Positions 1-5,880 of a stretch of DNA of 5,880 nucleotides are shown here, one piece after another (position 1 is the first letter of the stretch; each line of letters opens with the position of its first letter). The notes below the pieces were generated by a model. The model did not search any database. It was not told the origin of the DNA and saw only the letters and a program-made list of their open reading frames with translations. Where the stretch lies: assembly GCA_002454845.1 (NCBI GenBank), contig DKJQ01000388.1, forward strand, positions 1,912 through 7,791. The letters run 5' to 3'. Both the position numbers and the translations under genes were made by a program. This stretch comes from Ignavibacteria bacterium UBA6688 (lineage in GTDB: Bacteria; Bacteroidota; Ignavibacteria; UBA10030).

Positions 1-984
1 TGCATCGTCGGGCTGGAGGCGCCCGACGCGGGCGAGATCGCCATCGGCGGGCAGGTGGTCTGGTCCGCGGCGAAGGGCATCAACGTTCCGACGGAGAAGC
101 GCGGCCTGGGCATGGTCTTCCAGACCTACGCCATCTGGCCGCACATGGACGTCTTCAACAACGTCGCCTACCCGCTGCAGGTGCGCGGCGTGGATGCCGC
201 CACGATCCGCGAGCGGGTCGCCAGGACCCTTCGCCTCGTGAAGCTCGAGGGCTTCGAGAAGCGGCCCGCGACCAAGCTCTCCGGCGGGCAGCAGCAGCGG
301 GTGGCGCTGGCCCGAGCGCTCGTGGCCGAGCCGAAGGTGATCCTCTTCGACGAGCCCCTCAGCAACCTGGACGCAAAGCTCCGGGTTCAGATGCGGGCTG
401 AAATTTGCGGACTGCACCGCCGACTGGAAGCTACGATGATTTACGTCACGCACGACCAGACGGAAGCGATGACGATGGGGGATACGATTGTTTTGATGAA
501 GGATGGATTTGTCCAGCAGGTTGATTCACCCCTGACCCTCTACAACAAACCCCAAAACAAATTCGTGGCTGGATTCATTGGAAGTCCCTCCATGAATTTC
601 CTGGCGGGGACGATCAAAAAGGGACGAACGATCTCCTTTGTTGAGCACAACGAGGGAATCTCACTCCCGATCTCCCCCAAACACCAGGCAATGGTGCGCC
701 CCTATCTTGGGAGGGAGATCATCCTGGGCCTGCGGCCGGAGAATATTTACGAAGGTTCACGCGCCTCGGGACCACGCGGAACAACGCGTCGCAAAGTTCA
801 CGTCGAAACGGTCGAGCCGATGGGTAATGAGATTTTTGTCTATTTCTCCACGGGAATACAATCCCGTCATCATGTCGCGCGTATCGGGGCTCAGACTATT
901 CCGACCGTCGGTAAACCGCTTGAAGTCCTTTTCGATATGACCAAGGCCCTCTTCTTCGATCCGAAGACGGAGGCGGTTCTGTAA
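1..984 (+). CDS. ABC transporter ATP-binding protein, 5' truncated by window edge, apparent hybrid
   Basis: ATPase subunit of an ABC importer, acting on the cytoplasmic face and coupling ATP hydrolysis to substrate uptake. Frame 1 is open from base 1 and ends at TAA 982-984, giving 327 visible residues. About 45 N-terminal residues including Walker A lie outside; a GTG at 55 is internal, not the start. Visible in order (window residues): Q-loop Q41 in MVFQTYAIWPHM, signature LSGGQ 93-97, Walker B VILFDE 113-118 with catalytic E118, D-loop SNLD 121-124, H-loop H151, then a C-terminal TOBE/MalK-like regulatory domain with LGLRPENI around 242-249. The N-terminal part (YAIWPHM) resembles FbpC/PotA-type iron or polyamine ATPases. 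From about residue 130 the text (EAMTMGD, YNKP.NKFVAGFIGSP.MNF) is typical of MalK/UgpC-type sugar ATPases. Third-position GC falls sharply at the same place. The substrate cannot be assigned. ATPase identity is certain; integrity as one natural gene is doubtful. Confidence 0.93.
   Translation, partial: CIVGLEAPDAGEIAIGGQVVWSAAKGINVPTEKRGLGMVFQTYAIWPHMDVFNNVAYPLQVRGVDAATIRERVARTLRLVKLEGFEKRPATKLSGGQQQRVALARALVAEPKVILFDEPLSNLDAKLRVQMRAEICGLHRRLEATMIYVTHDQTEAMTMGDTIVLMKDGFVQQVDSPLTLYNKPQNKFVAGFIGSPSMNFLAGTIKKGRTISFVEHNEGISLPISPKHQAMVRPYLGREIILGLRPENIYEGSRASGPRGTTRRKVHVETVEPMGNEIFVYFSTGIQSRHHVARIGAQTIPTVGKPLEVLFDMTKALFFDPKTEAVL
361..399. other. Composition and subfamily breakpoint inside the ABC ATPase gene
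   Basis: Codons covering bases 1-360 have G or C at the third position in 116 of 120 cases. Codons from 361 to 840 have it in 103 of 160. The change starts at the GCA codon 373-375 and is clear by GCT-GAA-ATT at 397-405. It falls on the D-loop SNLDAKLR, where related ATPases are most alike at DNA level, which is where homologous recombination or a false assembly join would be expected. The reading frame stays open across it. Confidence 0.7.
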
Positions 985-1001
985 GAACGAGCGTGCACCA
1001 A

Positions 1002-1035
1002 GACAAAAGCCCTCGATGGAGGGCTTTTTTTTGTC
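1002..1035 (+). terminator. Rho-independent terminator between convergent genes
   Basis: A seven-pair GC-rich stem (AGCCCTC 1008-1014 with GAGGGCT 1019-1025) closes a GATG tetraloop and runs into eight T's at 1025-1032. It lies 20-odd bases after the ABC ATPase stop. The flanks GACAAAA (1002-1008) and TTTTGTC (1029-1035) are also complementary. On the minus strand the hairpin is followed by only four T's, so it may also end bshC transcripts, but less strongly. Confidence 0.9.
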
Positions 1036-1051
1036 GTAGACATTTCAGCTG

Positions 1052-2692
1052 TCAGAGCTTGATGATTTGATGCTTGAATGTTTCAATGCTGATCTCCCCG
1101 TACAACCACCGCAAGAATTCCATCCCGTATTTGTTCAGAAAATGAAGCACATTCAGTTCGCGTTCCTGGAAATTTCCGTTCGGGAAAATGTGATTCGCGG
1201 TCTTCTCAAGTTGCCGGAGAGAGACCTCGTGCTGCCGTAGACGCGCGGCTACCGCCTTTTCGCGCAACCCTTCGACGCTGCCCAGAATTTTCCGCTTTGT
1301 ATTGTCAAGAGCTCCGAGCAGCGTCGGGTCAATTTTTTGAAACCCGATCTGCATCGAATCGAGAGTCTCTTCGAGCGAGGTCAGCGTTCCTCCAAACAGT
1401 TCATCGAGGTTGACGTCGGAGATCTGGGCCGAGACCTTTTCTTTCACGATTTCCACATCACGGAAGAACTCAAGCGGCTCGAGGGAAAAACGCGTGAGAA
1501 CCTTTTCGACTTTCTCCTCGACGATGGTGGCGCTCGCCCGCGGGTAGATAATCGGTTGGGGGATGTTGACTTCCTGATAGAGCGTCTTCAACTGCCCAAA
1601 ATACGCCACTTCTGATGGTCCGGCAACATAAGAGACAGTAGGGAGGAGCCAGTCCTGACAAATCGGCCGGAGGACGACGTTCGGACTGAAGAGTTCCGGT
1701 GTTTCGGTCACAGCTGTCTGAATGTGCTCCTTCGTAAGATGCTGGCGCGTTCCCTTCAGGGAATACCCGTCGGGCCTCGGCTCGAGCAAGTACCTCCCAC
1801 CATGGTGGAAGAAAAAAAGATTAAGGGACTTGGGTTTGACCTGGGCATGGTATTGTTTTTCAATTTCAGCGCTTTGGTCCACCACCAGCTGGCAGAATTT
1901 CGGTGTTTCGGCAAGTTCCCGTTGGAAGAGGGGCGCGAGCAGTCGTTTGATCTCCGTATCATGCGGATCAAGGAAGATGAGCCCTGAGTCTTCGAGGAGA
2001 ACGTTCATCAGGTGCACGAAGGCGCGGTTGAACGTCATTCCTTTCTGATACGCCGTACGAAACAGCTCGGTCACCTTTGTGGAAAACTCTGTGCGGAGGA
2101 GCGACTGGTCAATCGATTGAAAGAGAGTCTCAATGGACTCGTCAAAGGCAAGCTGTCCAACCGCTCCGAGGTTTTTTTCGACGGTCCTTTCCGGAAGACT
2201 ATACACATGCCGCACGACATCGTTTGCCTGGTTGAGAAGGGTAACGGAATTTACCTCTTCGTAGTCATGATCCTCCCCCTCGAGCCAAAACACAGGGATG
2301 AAGGCATTGTCGGGAAACTGATTGTTGAGTTTTTCAACGAGTTTCAGGGTGGTGAGCGTCTTATAAATCGTATACAGAGGGCCGGTGAAGAGCCCTACCT
2401 GCTGGCCAGTCACAACGGCGAGGGTGTTATCATTCATCAGGAGATCTATATTGGCGAGCGTCCTCACCCCGCAATGAAAATTCTTATTCTGGTCTGTTAG
2501 AATTTGGGCTATGGTCGAGCGATCGATTTGCCTGCCCGTCACGCTCTGGATTACTCTCCGCCAGTCAGCTTCACTCCTGAAATTCCCATTATAGAACGGT
2601 TGGAGGTTCGAAGCATGGGCCAAATAATCGAGAAAAAGGGGGGAAAAAGAACCGTTGCCGGCAGGAAGATCCCGGAAGTCAATCCCAATCAT
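1052..2692 (-). CDS. bshC: Putative cysteine ligase BshC, bacillithiol biosynthesis
   Basis: Cytoplasmic enzyme assigned to the last step of bacillithiol synthesis, adding cysteine to glucosaminyl-malate. At 546 residues it is the usual family length and appears complete. Family blocks: VVTGQQVGLFTGPLYTIYK (93-111) in the Rossmann-like core, PVFWLEGEDHDYEEVN (133-148), RPICQDWLLPTVSYVAGPSE (342-361) followed by YFGQL, and a charged helical stretch around 430-500 matching the C-terminal coiled coil of the family. The ATG at 2690-2692 is preceded by AAAGG about nine bases away; the stop is TGA at 1052-1054. It converges on the ABC ATPase across a shared terminator and diverges from the cytochrome bc operon. 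No bshA or bshB is in view, so it is probably monocistronic here. The family is known from Bacillota, Bacteroidota, Deinococcota and others. Recognition rests on motifs and length; I see no defect. Confidence 0.95.
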   Translation of the reverse strand: MIGIDFRDLPAGNGSFSPLFLDYLAHASNLQPFYNGNFRSEADWRRVIQSVTGRQIDRSTIAQILTDQNKNFHCGVRTLANIDLLMNDNTLAVVTGQQVGLFTGPLYTIYKTLTTLKLVEKLNNQFPDNAFIPVFWLEGEDHDYEEVNSVTLLNQANDVVRHVYSLPERTVEKNLGAVGQLAFDESIETLFQSIDQSLLRTEFSTKVTELFRTAYQKGMTFNRAFVHLMNVLLEDSGLIFLDPHDTEIKRLLAPLFQRELAETPKFCQLVVDQSAEIEKQYHAQVKPKSLNLFFFHHGGRYLLEPRPDGYSLKGTRQHLTKEHIQTAVTETPELFSPNVVLRPICQDWLLPTVSYVAGPSEVAYFGQLKTLYQEVNIPQPIIYPRASATIVEEKVEKVLTRFSLEPLEFFRDVEIVKEKVSAQISDVNLDELFGGTLTSLEETLDSMQIGFQKIDPTLLGALDNTKRKILGSVEGLREKAVAARLRQHEVSLRQLEKTANHIFPNGNFQERELNVLHFLNKYGMEFLRWLYGEISIETFKHQIIKL

Positions 2693-2739
2693 GCGCTGGA
2701 GCCTTTGGAGTGATGGTAGTGATGATTTTAAACCGCCGG

Positions 2740-2768
2740 AATATACAATTTAGTATAAGAGACTGCAA
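2740..2768 (-). promoter_or_regulatory. Probable bshC promoter
   Basis: On the minus strand TTGCAG (2768-2763) and TATATT (2745-2740) are separated by 17 bases. The -10 box is good and the -35 box matches TTGACA at only three positions. Transcription would start near 2733, leaving a leader of about 40 bases. A second -10-like TATACT (2757-2752) has no -35 partner. The -35 box overlaps the plus-strand AAGGAG at 2767-2772. Confidence 0.4.
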
Positions 2769-2781
2769 GGAGAGAACTGGG

Positions 2782-3013
2782 ATGGAGCGGGTTGATTTCC
2801 ACTCCGGGAAATTCAATGTATGATTGAGCATGCACCTATGGAACTTACGCGTGAGAAATTTTTGTTGAAGCTCTCGGTGTCGCCGAAATCGCCCGGGCCT
2901 CGCGAGTACAGCAACGGGGTGGGCGACGAGAAGTCAGGCTGAAACTTGAGCAGGCCGTTGAAAACCTCAACAGAAGTGCGATTCCAACATATGATTATCG
3001 GAATTATTCTTGA
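2782..3013 (+). pseudogene. Possible decayed or frameshifted small gene, function unknown
   Basis: A well-placed AAGGAG (2767-2772, nine-base spacer) precedes ATG 2782, which opens a 13-codon frame ending at TGA 2821-2823. A second ATG at 2820 overlaps that stop as ATGA and runs 40 codons to TGA 2940-2942. A third frame, open from 2855 to TGA 3011-3013, has no ATG, GTG or TTG start but looks coding. Over 36 codons (2867-2974) G+C is about 81% at first, 44% at second and 56% at third positions, and the peptide is charged and helix-like (REVRLKLEQAVENLNRSA). One extra T in the T5 run at 2859-2863 would join the second frame to the third, and one further base near 2820 would join all three into about 75 residues. 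I recognise no family. It may be a broken gene, an uncorrected sequencing error, two real short ORFs, or chance. Confidence 0.3.
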
Positions 3014-3038
3014 CAATCGGTGCAAGCTTTTGTATATT
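3010..3038 (+). promoter_or_regulatory. Sigma70-type promoter of the ferredoxin-cytochrome bc operon
   Basis: A perfect TTGACA (3010-3015) and TATATT (3033-3038) are separated by exactly 17 bases. Predicted start is near 3045, giving a leader of about 50 bases before the ferredoxin ATG. It is the only convincing plus-strand promoter ahead of the four-gene operon. The -35 box overlaps the stop codon of the putative upstream frame. I see no clear operator palindrome around it. Confidence 0.75.
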
Positions 3039-3094
3039 TTGACCCAATTAGAAAGCGGGTTAATAGAACAAACTACTCGATGATTGTCCTGTAA

Positions 3095-3412
3095 ATGACT
3101 GAAATACCGGCAGTAGCGAAGCCCACCACACCACAACCTGCGCCGAAAAAGAAGAAGAAATCCCCCCTGATTGCAATCGTTCACCCCGAAGGGTGTACAG
3201 GTTGTGAGGTGTGTATTGAGTTTTGCCCAGTGGATTGCCTCTACAAAGTTCCCGGTCCTGAGAATCCCGAAGAGCATGGTTTTGTCAGTCTGAATGGGAT
3301 CGACATCGTCGATGAAGAAGTGTGCATTGGCTGTAAACTCTGCGCAAAGTATTGTCCCTGGGAGACCATCGACATGGTTCCTCGCGTGGAGGAGATGAGT
3401 GCTGCTGCGTAA
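3095..3412 (+). CDS. Two-cluster [4Fe-4S] ferredoxin leading the bc operon
   Basis: Small cytoplasmic-type electron carrier of 105 residues with two CxxCxxCxxxCP motifs: C34-C37-C40-C44 and C77-C80-C83-C87, each predicted to help bind a [4Fe-4S] cluster. An extra Cys, C48, follows the first motif. A flexible Pro/Ala tail with a KKKKK stretch (residues 18-22) precedes the fold; no signal peptide or membrane helix is visible. The ATG directly follows an in-frame TAA (3092-3094), so no earlier start is possible; no good Shine-Dalgarno is seen. It lies 94 bases before the Rieske gene with no terminator between, so co-transcription is likely. The fold is secure. Its role is inferred: it may pass electrons to or from the quinol-oxidising complex, act in assembly, or simply share the promoter. 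Confidence 0.93.
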   Translation: MTEIPAVAKPTTPQPAPKKKKKSPLIAIVHPEGCTGCEVCIEFCPVDCLYKVPGPENPEEHGFVSLNGIDIVDEEVCIGCKLCAKYCPWETIDMVPRVEEMSAAA

Positions 3413-3506
3413 TCCTGTCCGATATCATCGAGCCTGCCTTTTCGACTTCGTTCCGGCTTTTCCCTTTTGTGATCCTTTCAGCGTGGCGTAAACAAGGAAT
3501 TATTCG

Positions 3507-4109
3507 ATGGCTGATCAACCGACCAACGAAGTCGTTAAACCTGTCCAACCCCAGATCGCCGCTGCGCCGATTCCCCGGAAGCCGAAGCAGGATCGCGCTC
3601 CCGAGGAGGATCCGGGTATCTGGCGGATGAACCGCCGTAATGCCCTCTGGGTCGGGGGATGGCTTGCGTTCTTCGGATTTATTATTACCTCAACCGTGGG
3701 AGCCCTCCGCTACATGTTCCCCCGGGTTCTGTTCGAACCCCCGACGAAGTTCAAAGCTGGTCTTCCTGCCGATTACGTGGTGGGCGAAGTCAGTGAAAAG
3801 TATAAGGACGAAAAGAGAGTCTGGATTGTGCGCGAGAAGGATGGGTTCTACGCGATCATCTCGATTTGCACCCACCTTGGCTGCACCCCTCGGTGGCTCC
3901 CCTCGGATAACAAGTTTAAATGCCCCTGCCATGGAAGCGGTTTCTATAAGAGCGCCATCAACTTCGAAGGTCCGGCTCCACGCCCCCTGGAGCGCGCGTT
4001 CATCGGACTTGCAGACGATGGGCAGATTGAAATTGACAGGAGCGTGAAGTTCCTCTATGAAAAGGGGGAGTGGGGCAAGCAAGGTTCCTTCCTCGAGTAT
4101 AAAGGTTAA
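3507..4109 (+). CDS. qcrA: Rieske [2Fe-2S] subunit of a quinol:cytochrome c reductase
   Basis: High-potential acceptor of the first quinol electron in the cytochrome bc complex; 200 residues, usual for the family. A hydrophilic Pro-rich N-terminus (1-46) precedes one membrane helix (about 47-70). The Arg pair R43-R44 in MNRRNALW just before the helix fits the Tat-type, uncleaved signal-anchor of Rieske proteins. The soluble domain has box I CTHLGC (121-126) and box II CPCHGSGF (139-146): C121, H123, C139 and H142 bind the cluster, and C126 with C141 form the disulfide. Ser144, which hydrogen-bonds the cluster, is kept, but the usual Tyr two residues later is Phe146, a change expected to lower the midpoint potential. 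AAGGA (3494-3498) lies eight bases before the ATG. The cytochrome b gene starts 11 bases after the stop. Identity is certain; qcrA and petA are both used for such genes. Confidence 0.96.
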   Translation: MADQPTNEVVKPVQPQIAAAPIPRKPKQDRAPEEDPGIWRMNRRNALWVGGWLAFFGFIITSTVGALRYMFPRVLFEPPTKFKAGLPADYVVGEVSEKYKDEKRVWIVREKDGFYAIISICTHLGCTPRWLPSDNKFKCPCHGSGFYKSAINFEGPAPRPLERAFIGLADDGQIEIDRSVKFLYEKGEWGKQGSFLEYKG

Positions 4110-4114
4110 AGGAG
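4108..4114 (+). promoter_or_regulatory. Strong ribosome binding site overlapping the Rieske stop
   Basis: AAAGGAG begins inside the Rieske TAA (4107-4109) and lies six bases before the cytochrome b ATG at 4121. It fixes the start and suggests translational coupling of the two membrane subunits. Confidence 0.8.
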
Positions 4115-4120
4115 AGTTCG

Positions 4121-4903
4121 ATGCTCACGCAGTTACGTGATCAATTCAGAAAAACGGATGTTTACAAATCCATTTTTCGTCATTCGTACCAGGACACACA
4201 GCGGAACCGCGCGTTGCAGATCGTCGATAACGTCTTTCTGCACTTGCACCCCGTCCGTGTTCCCCGCCACGCGACCAACCTTGGATACACGTGGGGAATG
4301 GGGGGAATCACGTTCCTGCTGTTCATCGTCCTGACGATCACCGGAGTGATCCTGATGTTCTACTATCGGCCTACGGCACAGTACGCATACGAGGATATGA
4401 AGTATCTCATGAATGACGTGCCCTTTGGTCCTCTGATGCGCAATATGCACCGCTGGGCTGCGCACGCGATGGTGCTCACGGTGATGCTGCACATGTTCCG
4501 CGTATTCCTGACCGGATCCTACAAGCCTCCCCGGCAGTTCAATTGGGTCGTTGGAGTCATCCTGCTGGTGTTGACCCTGCTCCTCAGTTTTTCCGGCTAC
4601 TTGCTGCCCTGGGACCAACTTGCCATCTGGGCGGTGACGGTGGGAACCAACATGGCGCGTGCAACACCGCTGCTCGGTCATGAAGGACCGTTCGGACCGG
4701 AATTGGGATTGCGCGCGGACAACGACGTGCGATTCGTTCTGCTCGGAGGAACGGAAGTCGGTCCCCCGACGCTGCTCCGGTTCTATGTGGGGCACTGCAT
4801 CTTCCTGCCCTTGATCGCCGTGATTTTCATGGTTGTCCATTTCTGGCGTGTGCGCAAGGATGGAGGCATCTCGGGCCCCGACACCGGAAAGAAGAATTTC
4901 TAA
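4121..4903 (+). CDS. qcrB: Cytochrome b N-terminal (b6-like) diheme subunit
   Basis: Membrane subunit carrying the two b hemes of the cytochrome bc complex; 260 residues with four predicted membrane helices (about 62-82, 112-131, 141-162, 222-243) after an amphipathic N-terminus. Heme ligands are at b6-like spacing: H110 (MHRW) and H124 (LHMFR), 14 apart in helix B, and H225 (GHCIFLP) and H240 (VVHFW), 15 apart in helix D. The Qo-side GYLLPWDQ (159-166) and the terminal RKDGGISGPD (245-254) are family signatures. The C-D loop (about 176-215) is longer than in plant b6. The only Cys is C226; the position of the b6 heme c_i Cys, aligned by the following GGIT, is G59, so no heme c_i is expected. 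The protein ends after helix D, with the remaining helices encoded by the next gene. qcrB and petB are both used. Confidence 0.96.
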   Translation: MLTQLRDQFRKTDVYKSIFRHSYQDTQRNRALQIVDNVFLHLHPVRVPRHATNLGYTWGMGGITFLLFIVLTITGVILMFYYRPTAQYAYEDMKYLMNDVPFGPLMRNMHRWAAHAMVLTVMLHMFRVFLTGSYKPPRQFNWVVGVILLVLTLLLSFSGYLLPWDQLAIWAVTVGTNMARATPLLGHEGPFGPELGLRADNDVRFVLLGGTEVGPPTLLRFYVGHCIFLPLIAVIFMVVHFWRVRKDGGISGPDTGKKNF

Positions 4904-4959
4904 AACGCAAACGACACTCGATAGTCACTCCGCTTTCCCACGTGTAAAGAGCGAACAGC

Positions 4960-5862
4960 ATGGAACAGTTTCTCGAGATCATATCCAAACCCGATAACAT
5001 CCCCATCGTCGCGCTGCTCGTTTCGGTGATCTTCTTTTCATGGCTTGCTTGGACAAAAGCGGCCAAGAACGACTCGCAAGACATGCCCGAAGAAGCCAAG
5101 ATGGATGACAAAGTCCAGGTATGGCCTTACCTCGTCCGGGTTGAGTTCCTGATGAGCATTGCCGTTATGGCCATCCTGGTTCTCTGGTCGGTGTTTCTGG
5201 ATGCACCGCTGGAAGAACCGGCCAACCGGGCGCTTACGCCAAACCCTTCGAAGGCCCCCTGGTATTTTCTCGGGCTTCAGGAATTGCTTGTCTATTTTGA
5301 CCCCTGGATCGCCGGCGTCGTGTTGCCGACGCTGATTATCGTTGGACTGATGGCCATTCCGTACATCGATACAAATGAAAGGGGGAACGGGTACTATACG
5401 TTCAAAGAGCGTAAGTTTGCCATCCTGACATTCAGCTTTGGCTTTATCGTTCTCTGGGTTGCCCTGATCGTTCTCGGAACCTTTATGCGTGGACCAGGGT
5501 GGAACTTCTTCTGGCCATGGGAAAAATGGGACCCCCACTATGTCGGAGTACTGACGAATGTTGACTTTTCAGAGATGTTCGGTATTGCCACTCGTCTCCC
5601 GGACAACTCCCTGAATCCCATTGCGTTTATCTTCGGCGCCCTCTGCATCCTGGGGTTCTATTCTATTATTCCGGCGTACTGGATGCTGAAGAAGAACAGT
5701 GAGTTTGTCAAGAAGTTGGGGATGATTCGGTATCATACCGTGGCGTTCTTATTTGTCACGATGATTGGGCTCGTCATCAAAATTTTGCTCCGTTTGGGAC
5801 CGCCCGTCCTTGGGCTCAATCCCGTCAAGTATGTCTGGGTGACCCCCTGGTTTAACATCTAA
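4960..5862 (+). CDS. Cytochrome b C-terminal (subunit IV-like) protein, extended form
   Basis: Second half of a split cytochrome b, supplying the Qo-site loop and outer helices. It has 300 residues, against about 160 for b6f subunit IV. Around six membrane helices are predicted: about 14-31, 61-80, 116-136, 152-175, 219-241 and 259-279. The Qo motif reads APWY at 99-102 (KAPWYFLGLQELL), followed by YFDPWIAGVVLP; the catalytic Glu of PEWY is replaced by Pro. A Trp-rich segment GPGWNFFWPWEKW (178-190) lies in a loop after the fourth helix. There is no CxxCH, so unlike Bacillus QcrC it has no fused cytochrome c domain. The start follows the previous gene by 56 bases, with a weak AAAGA nine bases upstream; no terminator separates them. 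After the stop, GGAAAAGG at the window's last bases (5873-5880) could be the ribosome binding site of another operon gene. Family assignment is firm; gene naming varies (petD-like). Confidence 0.93.
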   Translation: MEQFLEIISKPDNIPIVALLVSVIFFSWLAWTKAAKNDSQDMPEEAKMDDKVQVWPYLVRVEFLMSIAVMAILVLWSVFLDAPLEEPANRALTPNPSKAPWYFLGLQELLVYFDPWIAGVVLPTLIIVGLMAIPYIDTNERGNGYYTFKERKFAILTFSFGFIVLWVALIVLGTFMRGPGWNFFWPWEKWDPHYVGVLTNVDFSEMFGIATRLPDNSLNPIAFIFGALCILGFYSIIPAYWMLKKNSEFVKKLGMIRYHTVAFLFVTMIGLVIKILLRLGPPVLGLNPVKYVWVTPWFNI

Positions 5863-5880
5863 CGATCTGGCTGGAAAAGG

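Noticed and set aside
55..57. GTG as the start codon of the ABC ATPase
   Set aside because: The same frame is open to base 1 and encodes the conserved IVGLE..AGEI.I.G segment that follows Walker A, so the gene begins upstream of the window.
2012..2500. 162-codon plus-strand open frame opposite bshC
   Set aside because: It lies wholly antisense to a conserved, complete bshC and shows no recognisable domain.
2853..2870. Programmed -1 frameshift at the AAATTTTTG run
   Set aside because: The zero-frame codons do not form a canonical X XXY YYZ slippery heptamer, and I found no clear downstream stem-loop. A simple base loss is more likely if the frame is real.
2957..2971. Small inverted repeat GTTGA/TCAAC as an operator
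   Set aside because: Only five pairs and well upstream of the -35 box; such short matches are common by chance.
3080..3094. Four-codon leader ORF (ATG ATT GTC CTG TAA) abutting the ferredoxin ATG
   Set aside because: No ribosome binding site and too short to distinguish from chance, although the TAAATG junction could allow re-initiation.
2813..3277. 154-codon minus-strand frame across the intergenic region and ferredoxin
   Set aside because: It runs antisense through the ferredoxin cluster motifs and the operon promoter, and has no recognisable motif.
4133..4840. 235-codon minus-strand open frame opposite cytochrome b
   Set aside because: It mirrors the cytochrome b gene; its His/Gln-rich content is the antisense of a hydrophobic membrane protein.

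Overview
The window looks like bacterial chromosome of moderate GC. An intact bshC (bacillithiol synthesis) beside a menaquinol-type cytochrome bc operon fits the Bacteroidota/Chlorobiota/Ignavibacteriota neighbourhood, but these genes also occur in other phyla, so the assignment is tentative. Most start codons have recognisable Shine-Dalgarno sequences.

Layout. (1) 1-984, plus strand: an ABC transporter ATPase missing its N-terminus, open at the left edge. Its first ~370 bases have near-saturated GC at third codon positions (116 of 120 codons) and FbpC/PotA-like motifs. The rest drops to about 64% and looks like MalK/UgpC. The gene is therefore probably a hybrid, from recombination or from an assembly chimera. 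(2) About 1002-1035: a strong intrinsic terminator between convergent genes. (3) 1052-2692, minus strand: bshC, complete. (4) 2693-3094: a 400-base divergent intergenic region. It holds a probable bshC promoter, a possible decayed small gene with a good ribosome binding site but two frame breaks, and a near-consensus sigma70-type promoter (TTGACA, 17 bases, TATATT). (5) 3095-5862, plus strand: a four-gene operon encoding a two-cluster [4Fe-4S] ferredoxin, a Rieske protein, the N-terminal four-helix cytochrome b, and a long separate C-terminal cytochrome b subunit. The right edge ends in a possible ribosome binding site for a further gene.

The operon encodes the core of a quinol:cytochrome c oxidoreductase. 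The cytochrome b half carries both bis-histidine heme sites. The C-terminal subunit supplies the Qo-site loop. The Rieske [2Fe-2S] protein takes the first electron from quinol. Three features point to a low-potential (menaquinol) complex rather than a ubiquinol bc1 or a b6f: APWY in place of PEWY, Phe in place of the Tyr that tunes the Rieske cluster, and no Cys at the heme c_i position. No cytochrome c is encoded here; one is expected downstream. The ferredoxin at the head of the operon is the least expected component. I found no RNA gene, CRISPR array, insertion sequence or other wholly new system in the window.
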